Positions 24,304-33,805 of a stretch of 64,000 bases of DNA are shown piece after piece. Numbering within the stretch: the first letter of the stretch is position 1; every line of letters starts with the position of its first letter. The translations under genes and the position numbers were made by a program. Below the pieces are notes generated by a model that made no database searches, was not told the DNA's origin, and was given only the letters and a program-made list of their open reading frames with translations. The DNA comes from Janthinobacterium sp. LM6 (lineage in GTDB: Bacteria; Pseudomonadota; Gammaproteobacteria; Burkholderiales; Burkholderiaceae_D), in the NCBI RefSeq assembly GCF_002002885.1, contig NZ_CP019510.1:5642001-5706000 (forward strand), read 5' to 3'.

Positions 24304-25893
24304 ATGCGTTTCAGACGCTTAGATCCCAACGCCCCCGCCAAACCGCCCCGCAGCACCTGGGCGCGCATGCTGACTGCCGCCATCGCCGGCGCCGTCGCGG
24401 TGCTGGCGTTCGCCCCTTTCGGCTACTGGCCGCTGCAAATCCTCAGCCTGGGCGTGCTGTTCTACCAGGTGCTGCGTTCGTCCAGCGTCAAGGGCGGCGC
24501 GCTGATCGGCTGGGCCTACGGCTTCGGCTGGTGCGCGGCCGGCACGCACTGGCTGTACATCTCCATGCACCGCTATGGCGACATGGCCGCGCCGATTGCC
24601 GCCGTCGCCGTGGCCCTGCTGGCCCTGTTGATGGCCATTTACGTGGCCCTGGCCATGGGCGCGGCCGCCTGGCTGCGCCAGCGCTGGGTGCTGTCCCTGC
24701 CCGCCATGACCCTGCTGGTGCTGCCCGCAACCTGGACTCTGTTCGAATGGACGCGCGGCTGGCTGTTTACGGGCTTCCCGTGGCTGGCCACCGGTTACGC
24801 CCACAATGCCAGCCCGCTGGCCGGCTTTGCCCCCATCGTCGGCGCGTATGGCCTGGGCTGGCTGGCGGCGCTGTCGGCCGGCGCCCTGCTGCTGCTAGTC
24901 CACCCCCTGCACCGCACGCGCTGGTTGGCGCTGGGTGGCGTCATTGCCCTGTACGCGGCCGGCCTCGGCTTGCAGTACGTGGCGTGGACGCACCCGGTCG
25001 GACGCCCGATCACGGTGCGCCTGTTGCAGGGCAATGTGCCGCAGCAGCAGAAATTCGACCCCGGCTTCGTGCTGGGCGCCCTGCAGATGTACCAGAGCGC
25101 CATCACCAGCGCGCCGGCCGACCTGATCGCCACGCCGGAAACGGCCGTCACCGTGCTGCCGCACCAGCTTCCGCCCGGCTATCTGGATAGCCTGGCGACG
25201 TATGCGCAGCAGACGGGCAGCACGATTTTGCTCGGCATGCCCGTGCTCGACGAGCAGCAGCGCTTCTACAATGCGGCCCTAGGGATCACACCCAACGGCA
25301 CGCCGGGACCGTATTACCAATACCGCAAGCACCACCTGGTGCCGTTCGGCGAATTCGTGCCGCCCGGCCTGCACTGGTTTGTCGCCATGATGGCCATCCC
25401 GCTGGGCGACATGGGCCGTGGCGCCGAGGTGCAAGCGCCTTTGGCCGTGCGCGACCAGCTGGTGCTGCCGAATATCTGCTACGAAGACCTGTTTGGCGAG
25501 GAAATTGCCGGCCAGCTGGCCAGCGCCCACCGCAGCGGCAAGCAGTCGGCGTCCGTGCTGCTCAATATCTCGAACCTGGCCTGGTTCGGCGACTCGATCG
25601 CCATCCCGCAGCATTTGCAGATTTCGCAGATGCGCAGCCTGGAAACGGGCCGCCCGATGCTGCGCTCGACAAATACGGGCGCCACCGCCGTCATCGACGG
25701 CAAGGGCGTGGTGCAAAGCCTGCTGCCGCCGGAACAGCAAGCCACCCTGGCGGCCAAGGTGCAAGGCATGGGCGGCATGACGCCATACATTCTATACGGC
25801 AACAAACTGGTGCTGGCCCTGGCCGCGCTGGCCCTGCTGACGGCCTTCCTGCTGTCGCGCGCCGCTCGCCGTGGCCGCGCCGCGCAGCAATAA
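24304..25893 (+). CDS. lnt: Apolipoprotein N-acyltransferase
   Basis: Inner-membrane enzyme of 529 residues that adds the third acyl chain to the N-terminal cysteine of lipoproteins. About six N-terminal helices are followed by a periplasmic nitrilase-like domain. Its catalytic triad appears in TPETAVTVLP (glutamate), YQYRKHHLVPFGEFVP (lysine) and PNICYEDLFGEEIA (cysteine). A last helix ends in RAARRGRAAQQ. The four-codon frame ATG CGC GTC CTG TAA at 24289-24303 fills the gap after corC and ends directly at the lnt ATG. Confidence 0.95.
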   Translation: MRFRRLDPNAPAKPPRSTWARMLTAAIAGAVAVLAFAPFGYWPLQILSLGVLFYQVLRSSSVKGGALIGWAYGFGWCAAGTHWLYISMHRYGDMAAPIAAVAVALLALLMAIYVALAMGAAAWLRQRWVLSLPAMTLLVLPATWTLFEWTRGWLFTGFPWLATGYAHNASPLAGFAPIVGAYGLGWLAALSAGALLLLVHPLHRTRWLALGGVIALYAAGLGLQYVAWTHPVGRPITVRLLQGNVPQQQKFDPGFVLGALQMYQSAITSAPADLIATPETAVTVLPHQLPPGYLDSLATYAQQTGSTILLGMPVLDEQQRFYNAALGITPNGTPGPYYQYRKHHLVPFGEFVPPGLHWFVAMMAIPLGDMGRGAEVQAPLAVRDQLVLPNICYEDLFGEEIAGQLASAHRSGKQSASVLLNISNLAWFGDSIAIPQHLQISQMRSLETGRPMLRSTNTGATAVIDGKGVVQSLLPPEQQATLAAKVQGMGGMTPYILYGNKLVLALAALALLTAFLLSRAARRGRAAQQ

Positions 25894-25958
25894 GCGGCCG
25901 ATATTGCCCGAAGAGTCACAGTGGGCCCGTAAAAACCGCTAAAATTAGCAAAAACCCG

Positions 25959-25990
25959 GCCCGGACGCGCTTCCAAGCATGCGTCCGGGC
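25959..25990. terminator. Strong hairpin between lnt and glyQ
   Basis: Ten-bp perfect arms GCCCGGACGC / GCGTCCGGGC with an inner GCTT-CC-AAGC stem. Rightward it is not followed by a clear T run. Leftward a run of five T follows, but no gene is there. It may end the corC-lnt transcript or fold in the glyQS leader. A dyad GCTAA-AA-TTAGC stands just before it (25938-25949). Confidence 0.55.
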
Positions 25991-26040
25991 TTCAAGCAAA
26001 CCTTAACAAAGCGCAGCCTCCCGCGCGGCGAACTCATACG

Positions 26041-26958
26041 ATGCTCACATTTCAACAAATTATCCTGACCTTGCAAACCTATTGGGACAAGCAAGGTTGC
26101 GCCCTGCTCCAGCCTTACGACATGGAAGTCGGCGCCGGTACCTTCCACACCGGCACCTTCCTGCGCGCGATCGGCCCGGAGCCTTGGCGCGCCGCGTATG
26201 TGCAGCCGTCGCGCCGCCCGAAGGATGGCCGCTACGGCGAAAATCCAAACCGCATGCAGCACTACTACCAGTATCAGGTGGTGTTGAAGCCCGCGCCGGA
26301 AAACATCCTCGACCTGTATCTGGGTTCCTTGGCCGCCCTGGGCCTGGATTTGAAGCAGAATGACGTGCGCTTCGTCGAAGACGACTGGGAAAGCCCGACC
26401 CTGGGCGCCTGGGGCCTGGGCTGGGAAGTCTGGCTGAACGGCATGGAAGTGACCCAATTTACCTACTTCCAGCAAGTGGGCGGCCTCGATTGCAAGCCCG
26501 TGCTGGGTGAAATCACCTACGGCATCGAACGCCTGGCCATGTACCTGCAAGGCGTGGAAAACGTGTATGACCTGGTGTGGACCGAGTGGGAAGAGAACGG
26601 GGTCACCAAGAAGCTGACCTACGGCGACGTCTTCCACCAGAACGAGGTGGAGCAATCGACCTACAACTTCGAGCACGCGAATACGGACCTGCTGTTCGAA
26701 CAGTTCGGCAACTACGAAGCGGAAGCGAAACGTTTGATCGAGCTGCAACTGACCCTGCCCGCCTACGAGAAAATCATGAAGGCTTCGCACAGCTTCAATA
26801 TGCTCGACGCGCGCGGCGCCATCTCGGTGACGGAACGCGCCGCCTACATCGGTCGCGTGCGCACCCTGTCGCGCCTGGTGGCCCAAGCGTACTACGACTC
26901 GCGCGAGCGCCTCGGTTTCCCGATGCTGCCCGCCGCAGACCAACCCGCCGCCGCTTGA
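26041..26958 (+). CDS. glyQ: Glycyl-tRNA synthetase alpha subunit
   Basis: Catalytic subunit of the bacterial alpha2beta2 GlyRS, 305 residues. It begins [20 protein letters not shown] and has the class II motif 2 region with [19 protein letters not shown], plus [15 protein letters not shown] and [16 protein letters not shown]. It forms glycyl-adenylate and charges tRNA-Gly with GlyS. glyS follows after 39 bases. Confidence 0.97.
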   Translation: MLTFQQIILTLQTYWDKQGCALLQPYDMEVGAGTFHTGTFLRAIGPEPWRAAYVQPSRRPKDGRYGENPNRMQHYYQYQVVLKPAPENILDLYLGSLAALGLDLKQNDVRFVEDDWESPTLGAWGLGWEVWLNGMEVTQFTYFQQVGGLDCKPVLGEITYGIERLAMYLQGVENVYDLVWTEWEENGVTKKLTYGDVFHQNEVEQSTYNFEHANTDLLFEQFGNYEAEAKRLIELQLTLPAYEKIMKASHSFNMLDARGAISVTERAAYIGRVRTLSRLVAQAYYDSRERLGFPMLPAADQPAAA

Positions 26959-26997
26959 TTGCCTAGCTCATACACCGCCGTACCAGACAAGAACACC

Positions 26998-29100
26998 ATG
27001 AACCAAACACTGCTCATCGAACTGCTAACCGAAGAACTGCCGCCGAAAGCGCTGGCCAAACTGGGCGCCGCCTTCACGGCCGGCATCGTCAACGGCCTGA
27101 AAGCGCGCGACTTCCTGGAAGCCGACAGCGTCGCCACCAGCTACGCCTCGCCGCGCCGCCTGGCCGTCTCCATCACCAACGTGCGTGAAGTCTCGCCCGA
27201 TAAATCGATCCGCGAAAAAGTCTTGCCCGTCTCCGTGGCGCTGGACGCGAACGGCAACGGCACGCCGCCGCTGGCCAAGAAACTGACCGCGCTGGGCTTC
27301 CCCGACCTGACGGTGGCCGAGCTGGAACGCGCCGCCGACGGCAAGGCTGAAAGCTTCTTCTACACCTACACGGCGCCCGGCAGCAAACTGGAAACGGGCG
27401 CGCAAGCTGCCCTGGCCGAGTCGGCCGCCAAGCTGCCGATTCCAAAGCTGATGAGCTATCAGCGCCCGGACGGCAGCACCGTGCAATTCGTGCGCCCGGC
27501 CCACAGCCTGATCGCCCTGCACGGCATCAATATCCTGCCATTGACCTTGCTGGGTTTGACGGCCGGCCGCACCACCCTGGGCCACCGCTTCCTCACCGAC
27601 GGCGCGCCGATCACCATCGCGCACGCGGAAAACTATGCGCCGTCGCTGATCCTCAACGCCAGCGTCATCGCCAGCAACGAGGAACGCAAGGAGCGCATCC
27701 GCGCCCAGCTGCTGGACAAGGCCGGTGCCGACCAGGTACTGATGCCCGAAGCGCTGCTCGATGAAGTCACGGCGCTGGTCGAATGGCCGGTCGTGTATGA
27801 GTGCCACTTCGAGGAAGAATTCCTGGCCGTGCCGCAGGAGTGCCTGATTCTCACCATGCAGACGAACCAGAAATACTTCGCCCTGACGGACAGCGAAGGC
27901 AAGCTGCGCTCGCGCTTCCTGATCGTGTCGAACATCGAGACGGACACGCCAGAGCACATCATCGGCGGCAACGAGCGCGTCGTGCGCCCGCGCCTGTCCG
28001 ACGCCAAGTTCTTCTTCGAGCAAGACAAGAAGAAGACGCTGGCATCGCGTCTGCCGCTGCTGGCCAATGTCGTCTACCACAACAAGCTGGGCACGCAGGC
28101 AGCCCGCACAGAACGCGTCAAGTCGCTGGCCGGCGCCATCGCCGCAAAATTGGGTGGCGACGTGGCCCTGGCCGAACGTGGCGCCCTGCTGGCCAAGGCC
28201 GATCTGCTGACCGACATGGTGGGCGAATTCCCCGAGCTGCAAGGCATCATGGGCACCTACTACGCGCGCCATGACGGCGAACCGGAAGAAGTGGCGCTGG
28301 CCGCCTCCGAGCATTACCAGCCGCGCTTTGCCGGCGACAGCCTGCCAACCACCGGCACCGGCACCGCCGTGGCCCTGGCCGACAAGCTCGAAACCCTGGT
28401 CGGCATCTGGGCTATCGGCCTGGCGCCGACGGGCGACAAGGATCCGTTCGCGCTGCGCCGCCATGCCCTGGGCGTGCTGCGCATGCTGCTGGAAAAACGC
28501 CTGCCTTTGTCGATCCAGGGCTTGCTGTTTGATGCCGCCGCGCAGTTCGCAGCCGTTCCCGGCTTCAAGGACCCCGTCGCGGATGTCGCCACCTTCATGC
28601 TCGACCGCCTGCGCGGCATCCTGCGCGAGCGCGGTTTCTCGCCGAATGAAATCGAAGCCGTCGTGGCGCAGAATCCCGACCGCCTGGACGACATCGTGCA
28701 GCGCCTGGAAGCCGTGCAGGCGTTTGCCGCGCTGCCGGAAAGCGCCTCGCTGGCCGCCGCCAACAAGCGCATCACGAACATCCTGAAAAAGAACGAAGAA
28801 GCCGTGAGCCAGGTCGCCGCCGGCGGCGTCAACGTGGCGCTGCTGCAGGACGAAGCGGAGAAAAAACTGGCCGCCGCCGTCTCGCGCGTGCAGCCGGAAG
28901 TCGACGCGGCCTTCGCCAAGGGCGACTTCACCAGCACCCTGCAAACCCTGGCGCAGCTGCGCGACGATGTCGACGGCTTCTTCAACGACGTGATGGTGAT
29001 GGCCGAGGATGTCGCCCTGCGCAACAACCGCCTGGCACTGCTGTCGTCGCTGCACGGCATGATGAACCGCGTGGCCGACATTTCCAAGCTGGCGGCATAA
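26998..29100 (+). CDS. glyS: Glycyl-tRNA synthetase beta subunit
   Basis: tRNA-binding beta subunit, 700 residues, starting [23 protein letters not shown] at 26998. [12 protein letters not shown] and [12 protein letters not shown] are family marks. The C-terminus (from about 590) forms the anticodon-binding, DALR-like part. The frame is open 13 codons further upstream, but that segment has no family likeness. Its stop overlaps the gmhB start by one base. Confidence 0.97.
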   Translation: MNQTLLIELLTEELPPKALAKLGAAFTAGIVNGLKARDFLEADSVATSYASPRRLAVSITNVREVSPDKSIREKVLPVSVALDANGNGTPPLAKKLTALGFPDLTVAELERAADGKAESFFYTYTAPGSKLETGAQAALAESAAKLPIPKLMSYQRPDGSTVQFVRPAHSLIALHGINILPLTLLGLTAGRTTLGHRFLTDGAPITIAHAENYAPSLILNASVIASNEERKERIRAQLLDKAGADQVLMPEALLDEVTALVEWPVVYECHFEEEFLAVPQECLILTMQTNQKYFALTDSEGKLRSRFLIVSNIETDTPEHIIGGNERVVRPRLSDAKFFFEQDKKKTLASRLPLLANVVYHNKLGTQAARTERVKSLAGAIAAKLGGDVALAERGALLAKADLLTDMVGEFPELQGIMGTYYARHDGEPEEVALAASEHYQPRFAGDSLPTTGTGTAVALADKLETLVGIWAIGLAPTGDKDPFALRRHALGVLRMLLEKRLPLSIQGLLFDAAAQFAAVPGFKDPVADVATFMLDRLRGILRERGFSPNEIEAVVAQNPDRLDDIVQRLEAVQAFAALPESASLAAANKRITNILKKNEEAVSQVAAGGVNVALLQDEAEKKLAAAVSRVQPEVDAAFAKGDFTSTLQTLAQLRDDVDGFFNDVMVMAEDVALRNNRLALLSSLHGMMNRVADISKLAA

Positions 29101-29687
29101 TGGGCACGCCGGCGCTGAAACTGATTATTCTCGACCGCGACGGCGTCATTAACCATGACTCGCCGGACTTCATCAAGTCGCCGGCCGAATGGCTGCCGAT
29201 CCCCGGCTCGCTTGAAGCGATCGCCCGCCTGAACCAGGCCGGCTATCGCGTCGTCATCGCCTCGAACCAGTCGGGCATCGCACGCGAATATTTCGACATG
29301 ACGGTCTTGAACGCGATCCACCAGAAGATGCACACATTGGCGCAGCAGGTGGGCGCCGATATCGACGCCATCTTCTTTTGCCCGCACGCGGGCGCGGACA
29401 ATTGCGACTGCCGCAAGCCGAAGCCCGGCATGTTCCATGAAATTTCGCAGCGCTACAACACCAGCCTGAAAGGCGTGCCCACGGTCGGCGATTCGTTGCG
29501 CGACCTGCAGGCAGGCTTCATCAGCGGCTGCGTGCCCTACCTGGTCCTGACGGGCAAGGGCGAGAAGACCAATGAAACGGGCGGCCTGCCGCCTGGCACC
29601 CAGGTCTTCCCCGACCTGGCCGCCGTCGTCAGCCACCTGCTCAAGGCGCCAGCGGCACCGGCGCCCACAGTGGCATTCAGTATCTAA
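29100..29687 (+). CDS. gmhB: D-glycero-beta-D-manno-heptose 1,7-bisphosphate 7-phosphatase
   Basis: HAD phosphatase of ADP-heptose synthesis for the LPS core, 195 residues. The nucleophile pair is D12/D14 in LIILDRDGVIN. The zinc loop CPHAGADNCDC marks GmhB proper, and GDSLRDLQAG is HAD motif IV. It begins on the last base of the glyS stop codon (TAATG). Heptosyltransferase I lies 3 kb downstream, which fits. Confidence 0.93.
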   Translation: MGTPALKLIILDRDGVINHDSPDFIKSPAEWLPIPGSLEAIARLNQAGYRVVIASNQSGIAREYFDMTVLNAIHQKMHTLAQQVGADIDAIFFCPHAGADNCDCRKPKPGMFHEISQRYNTSLKGVPTVGDSLRDLQAGFISGCVPYLVLTGKGEKTNETGGLPPGTQVFPDLAAVVSHLLKAPAAPAPTVAFSI

Positions 29688-29703
29688 TCTTCGGAGAACC
29701 GCA

Positions 29704-30444
29704 TTGCGTAATATTTCCCTGTTCCTGCGATCCCTGCTGTTCATGATCATCATGATCGTGGCCACCATCGTCTGGGCCTGCGTGTGCTTTTTTGCCGCGC
29801 CATTGAGCTATAACAAGCGCTATTGGGTCACCTCGCGCTGGAACGTGTTTATCCTGTGGTGTGCCAAGGTCATTTGCGGCATCCGCTATGAAGTCAAGGG
29901 TGCCGAGAACTTCCCCGACGCGCCGGCCATCGTGCTGTCGAAGCACCAGTCGGCCTGGGAAACCATCTTTTTGCTTCCCAGCCTGCCACGTCCGCTCGTG
30001 TATGTGTTCAAGAAGGAGATTTTGTACATCCCCTTCTTCGGCTGGGCCATGGCGCTGCTGCGCATGATCCCCATCGACCGCAAGCAGGGCAAGCATGCGT
30101 TCAAGAGCGTCGTCGCGCATGGCAAGCGCCGCCTGGCAGATGGCCAATGGATTATCATGTTCCCTGAAGGCACCCGCATTCCCGTGGGTCAGGCGGGCAA
30201 GTACAAGAGCGGCGGCACGCGTTTGGCCATCGCCACGGGCGCCGTGGTGGTGCCGATTGCGCATAATTCAGGCGAATGCTGGCCCAAGCAGTCATTCCTC
30301 AAACGCCCGGGACTGATCACCGTCTCGATAGGCAAACCGATTTCGCCGGAAGGGCAAACCCCGGACAGCATGATGCAACAGGTGGAAAATTGGATAGAAT
30401 CAGAAATGCGCGTCATTTCGCCTCACGCCTACAACGCTGGCTAG
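29704..30444 (+). CDS. plsC: 1-acyl-sn-glycerol-3-phosphate acyltransferase
   Basis: Inner-membrane acyltransferase of 246 residues making phosphatidic acid. One or two N-terminal helices (SLLFMIIMIVATIVWACVCFF) precede the catalytic part. Motif I reads KHQSAWE, with glutamate in place of the common aspartate of NHxxxxD, and motif III is FPEGTRIPVG. The start is a TTG at 29704 with GGAG 8 bases upstream, 17 bases past gmhB. The longer open frame begins inside gmhB and lacks family likeness. The glutamate variant also occurs in related betaproteobacteria. Confidence 0.9.
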   Translation: MRNISLFLRSLLFMIIMIVATIVWACVCFFAAPLSYNKRYWVTSRWNVFILWCAKVICGIRYEVKGAENFPDAPAIVLSKHQSAWETIFLLPSLPRPLVYVFKKEILYIPFFGWAMALLRMIPIDRKQGKHAFKSVVAHGKRRLADGQWIIMFPEGTRIPVGQAGKYKSGGTRLAIATGAVVVPIAHNSGECWPKQSFLKRPGLITVSIGKPISPEGQTPDSMMQQVENWIESEMRVISPHAYNAG

Positions 30445-30488
30445 ACGGCATCAGCGCGGTCATCCAGGAGCCGACACTGCGCCAGCAG

Positions 30489-31409
30489 ATGAAGACCATC
30501 AGGGTCGGCGACCAGCAACTGGATTTGTTCGCGCATGACGTCTCGACCAGCACGCCCCCGGCGGTGCGCCCCACGGCACCGCCAGCGCCGCCCGTGGCGC
30601 CACCGCTAGTGGCACCCGCGCCCCCCATCGTTCGTCCCGCCCCGCCTCCCCTGCCTTCACCACCACGCACCGACGATGGCCCGCCACTGCGCCAGCTGCA
30701 ACTGGGCAGCCACCTCGTCGAATTTGCCCTGCGCCGCTCCACGCGCCGTTCCATCGGCTTCATGATCGACGATAACGGCTTGCGCGTCACGGCGCCCAAG
30801 CGCGTCACCCTGGCCGAAATCGACAACGCCATCCGCGCCAAGCAAGGCTGGATCGTCTCGAAACTGCTGGAACGCGGGGAGCGCAAGGTACAGCGCCAGC
30901 AGCGCCCGCCCGTGGCCTGGGTCGACGGCGCCATACTGCCCTACCTCGGCGGCGACATTACCTTAAGATTGCACCAGGCGCCGCGCCACCGCGCCAGCTT
31001 CCAGCGCGAGACGAATGAGCTGCACGTATGGGTCACGCCCACGGGCAGTGAACAGCAGTTGAAGGAAAAAGTGAAGGGATGGTTTCAGCACGAAGCGCGC
31101 CAGCTGTTCGAGGCGCGCCTGGACGTGTATGCGGACAAGCTGGGCGTCCAGTACGATTCCTTATCGCTGTCCTCGGCCGGCACGCGCTGGGGCAGCTGCA
31201 CCATCGAGCGCAAGATCCGCCTGAACTGGCGCCTGATCCATTTCGCCCTGCCGCTCATCGACTACGTGGTGGCGCACGAACTGTCGCACCTGCTGGAAAT
31301 GAACCACAGCCCCCGCTTCTGGGCCACCGTGGAATCGATCTATCCCGATTACGATGGCGCCAAGCAGGCATTAAGGAAGCGCTCGCAAGAACTGCCGGTG
31401 TTGTTTTAA
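30489..31409 (+). CDS. YgjP-type (DUF45) zinc metallopeptidase
   Basis: About 306 residues. After a short start (MKTIRVGDQQLDLFAHDV) comes a proline- and alanine-rich linker of about 45 residues, then the DUF45/WLM-type domain. The zinc site is HELSH in VVAHELSHLLEMNHSPRFW, with TRWGSCTIERKIRLNWRLI before it, both hallmark segments. YgjP-like proteins are uncharacterised; some are linked to DNA-protein crosslink or protein quality control by fold likeness only. The start is uncertain: the frame is open 71 codons upstream into plsC. A REP-like palindrome follows the stop. Confidence 0.83.
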   Translation: MKTIRVGDQQLDLFAHDVSTSTPPAVRPTAPPAPPVAPPLVAPAPPIVRPAPPPLPSPPRTDDGPPLRQLQLGSHLVEFALRRSTRRSIGFMIDDNGLRVTAPKRVTLAEIDNAIRAKQGWIVSKLLERGERKVQRQQRPPVAWVDGAILPYLGGDITLRLHQAPRHRASFQRETNELHVWVTPTGSEQQLKEKVKGWFQHEARQLFEARLDVYADKLGVQYDSLSLSSAGTRWGSCTIERKIRLNWRLIHFALPLIDYVVAHELSHLLEMNHSPRFWATVESIYPDYDGAKQALRKRSQELPVLF

Positions 31410-31437
31410 CGGTACTCCCACCAAACGGCGCAAAGCT

Positions 31438-31464
31438 GGGGTCAGACCCGGCGGGTCTGACCCC
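31438..31464. repeat. REP-like palindrome, copy 2
   Basis: Arms GGGGTCAGACCC / GGGTCTGACCCC around GGC, identical over all 27 bases to the copy at 43262. It sits between the convergent ends of the YgjP-type gene (31409) and waaA (31469), a place where it can end transcription from both sides. Confidence 0.88.
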
Positions 31465-31468
31465 GGAA

Positions 31469-32746
31469 TTAAACCAACAATAAAGGTTGAATCGCCGCGA
31501 TGGTGCGTGGCGTGGCGCCCCGGTGCTGGTTCGCAAACGCCAGCGCCTTTTGTCCCATCGACGATAAACGCGCGGGGTCCTGCAGCAGGGCCGCCGCCTG
31601 CGCCATCAGCGCGTCGGCGTCCGCCACCAGCGCGGCGCCGCCGGCGGCAATCGCCTGCTCGGTCACCAGCGCAAAGTTGAAGGTGTGGGGGCCGATCAGC
31701 ACGGGCTTGCCCAAAGCCGCCGGCTCGATCAGGTTTTGCCCGCCCAGCGGCAGCAGGCTGCCGCCCACAAAAGCGCAATCGCAGGCCGCGTAATAGGCAA
31801 ACATCTCGCCCATCGAGTCGCCCAGCAGCACCTGCGTGCCCGCAGCAACAGTGTCGTCCTGCGCCAGGCCGGACCTGCGCTGCACGGCCAGGCCCTGCGC
31901 CAGCACCAATTTTCCCACCTCGTCGAAGCGCTGCGGATGACGCGGCACGATCAATAGCAGTGCATTGGCAGGCAGGCTGGCGCGGGGCAAGGCGTCGAGA
32001 ATCAATTGTTCTTCCCCTTCGCGCGTGCTGGCGCACAGCAGCACGGGGCGCTGGCCGATGGCGCCGCGCAACCAGGCGCCTGTCGCCAGCGCCGCTTCGG
32101 GTACGACGACGTCGAACTTGATGCTGCCCGTGACGACGACTTCCTGCACGCCCAGCTGACGTACGCGATCGGCGTCGTCCTGCGTCTGCGCCGCGACCAG
32201 GGTGATGCCGCGCGCCGCATCGGCGATGAGTTTACCCAGGCGCTGCGCCTTGCCCAGCGATCGCTGCGACAGGCGCGCATTGGCCAGCACCACGGGCACT
32301 TTGTAGCGATTGCATTGGTGGATCAGGTTTGGCCACACTTCCGTCTCCATCAGGATGCAGATGCGCGGCGCGAAATGGCGGATGAAACGGGCCGGCATGG
32401 CGCCCGTGTCGTACGGAAGGTAGCTTTGCACGAGGCGCGCGCCGTGTTTCGCAAACAGTGCCTTGCCCGTGGCGCGCCCCGTCGGCGTCATGTGCGTGAG
32501 AATGATGCGGCACGCGGGCCATGCGGCCAGCAGCGCATCGATCAGCGGTTCGGCCGCGCGCGTCTCGCCGACGGAGACGGCATGCAGCCAGATGGTGTCG
32601 ATAGCGGAAGTCGGCTGGCGCCCATAAAAGCCCAGGCGCTCACCCCAGTGCTGGCGGTAGCCGGATTCCTGGCGTCCGCGCAGCCACAGCCGCGCCAGCA
32701 CCAGGGGCAAGGCCAGCCACCAGGCAAGGGTATAAAGAAGTCGCAT
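31469..32746 (-). CDS. waaA: 3-deoxy-D-manno-octulosonic acid (Kdo) transferase
   Basis: Inner-membrane-bound glycosyltransferase of 425 residues that adds Kdo to lipid A precursor. An N-terminal helix is followed by a GT-B fold with WLHAVSVGETRAAEPLIDAL, ILTHMTPTGRATG, YLPYDTGAMPARFIRHFAPR and GGSLLPLGGQNLIEPAALGKPVLIGPHTFNF. It follows waaC by 32 bases on the same strand. Mono- or bifunctional transfer cannot be told from sequence. Confidence 0.94.
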   Translation of the reverse strand: MRLLYTLAWWLALPLVLARLWLRGRQESGYRQHWGERLGFYGRQPTSAIDTIWLHAVSVGETRAAEPLIDALLAAWPACRIILTHMTPTGRATGKALFAKHGARLVQSYLPYDTGAMPARFIRHFAPRICILMETEVWPNLIHQCNRYKVPVVLANARLSQRSLGKAQRLGKLIADAARGITLVAAQTQDDADRVRQLGVQEVVVTGSIKFDVVVPEAALATGAWLRGAIGQRPVLLCASTREGEEQLILDALPRASLPANALLLIVPRHPQRFDEVGKLVLAQGLAVQRRSGLAQDDTVAAGTQVLLGDSMGEMFAYYAACDCAFVGGSLLPLGGQNLIEPAALGKPVLIGPHTFNFALVTEQAIAAGGAALVADADALMAQAAALLQDPARLSSMGQKALAFANQHRGATPRTIAAIQPLLLV

Positions 32747-32778
32747 GTTTGTTTGATGTTGAAGTCAGGCGGTTGAAG

Positions 32779-33801
32779 TCAGGCGGGCGGATAGTCGGCC
32801 AGCAGGCGCTGCGCCGCGGCCAGCACTTCCGGCACGCCGGGCGGCGCGCCTTTATCGCCCAGGTTGATGATTTTCGGCGACCAGTTGCCTTCCGTTTTCC
32901 ACAGCGGCGAATCGGCATAGATTTCCACTGTCGGACGTACAAAGGCGGCGGCGATATGCGTCAGACCCGTGTCGACGCCGATCACCAGCGCCGCATGGCG
33001 CGCCAGCAGGGTGGCGTCGCCCATCGACAGCTTCGGCAGCAGGCGAGCGTTGGGCAAGCTGGCCGCCAGTTGTTCGGCTTCCGCCTTTTCCTTGGGCGAC
33101 CCCCAGGGCAGCAAAATCGGCATGGGAGCGAGCGCGTGGCCCAGAGCGATCCAGTTTTCCGGCGCCCATTTCTTGGCGTCGCGCGCCGTGCCGTGGAAGT
33201 ACACGCAGTAGGGCGCCGCGCCCATCCAGTCCGGACGCGGTTCGCTGCCCGATACTTCCGGCAAGCCGAAATCGGCCGGCGTGTCGACCGTGTAGCCGAG
33301 TGCCGCGCCGGCCACCAGGCGGCCGCGCGCTACCGCATGCGTACGCGGGTCGAGCGGAATGCTTTTCGTATGAAAAATGCGCGAGATGCCTTCGTAGCCG
33401 GAGCCTTCGCTGCCATTGGCCAGGCCGACTTTCTGCCCGCCCGGCGCCAGGCGCGCGGCGCCCATGATGATGCCCGTCTTGAGCAAGCCCTGGGTATCGA
33501 ACACATAATCGTAGCGCGTCTGCCGCAGGCTGCGGAAGAAGGCAGCGATTTCCGCGCGCGTTTCTTTCTTGCCCAGGCTCTTGCGCCAGCGCCGCAGCGC
33601 GAACGGGAAGATGGTACCCACGCGCGGATTCAGGCGCACCAGGCTGACGTAACCCTCTTCGACTACCCAGTCGATGGTCGCATTCGGATAATGGCGGGCG
33701 ATATCCGCCACCATCGGCAGGTTATGCAGCACGTCGCCCAGCGAGGACACCCTCACCAGCAGGATTTTCAAGGGCGCCTGTGCGCCAGCTTGGCCGGCCA
33801 T
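32779..33801 (-). CDS. waaC: Lipopolysaccharide heptosyltransferase I
   Basis: GT9 glycosyltransferase of 340 residues that adds the first heptose to Kdo. Marks: LKILLVRVSSLGDVLHNLPMV at the N-terminus, VFDTQGLLKTG, and VIGVDTGLTHIAAAFVRPTVEIY near the C-terminus. It begins 4 bases past the stop of the phosphomannomutase gene, so the unit pgm-waaC-waaA is one leftward operon for core sugar supply and assembly. Confidence 0.93.
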   Translation of the reverse strand: MAGQAGAQAPLKILLVRVSSLGDVLHNLPMVADIARHYPNATIDWVVEEGYVSLVRLNPRVGTIFPFALRRWRKSLGKKETRAEIAAFFRSLRQTRYDYVFDTQGLLKTGIIMGAARLAPGGQKVGLANGSEGSGYEGISRIFHTKSIPLDPRTHAVARGRLVAGAALGYTVDTPADFGLPEVSGSEPRPDWMGAAPYCVYFHGTARDAKKWAPENWIALGHALAPMPILLPWGSPKEKAEAEQLAASLPNARLLPKLSMGDATLLARHAALVIGVDTGLTHIAAAFVRPTVEIYADSPLWKTEGNWSPKIINLGDKGAPPGVPEVLAAAQRLLADYPPA

Positions 33802-33805
33802 GCTG

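Noticed and set aside
27025-29055. 676-codon minus-strand frame inside glyS
   Set aside because: Antisense shadow of an essential, fully conserved gene.
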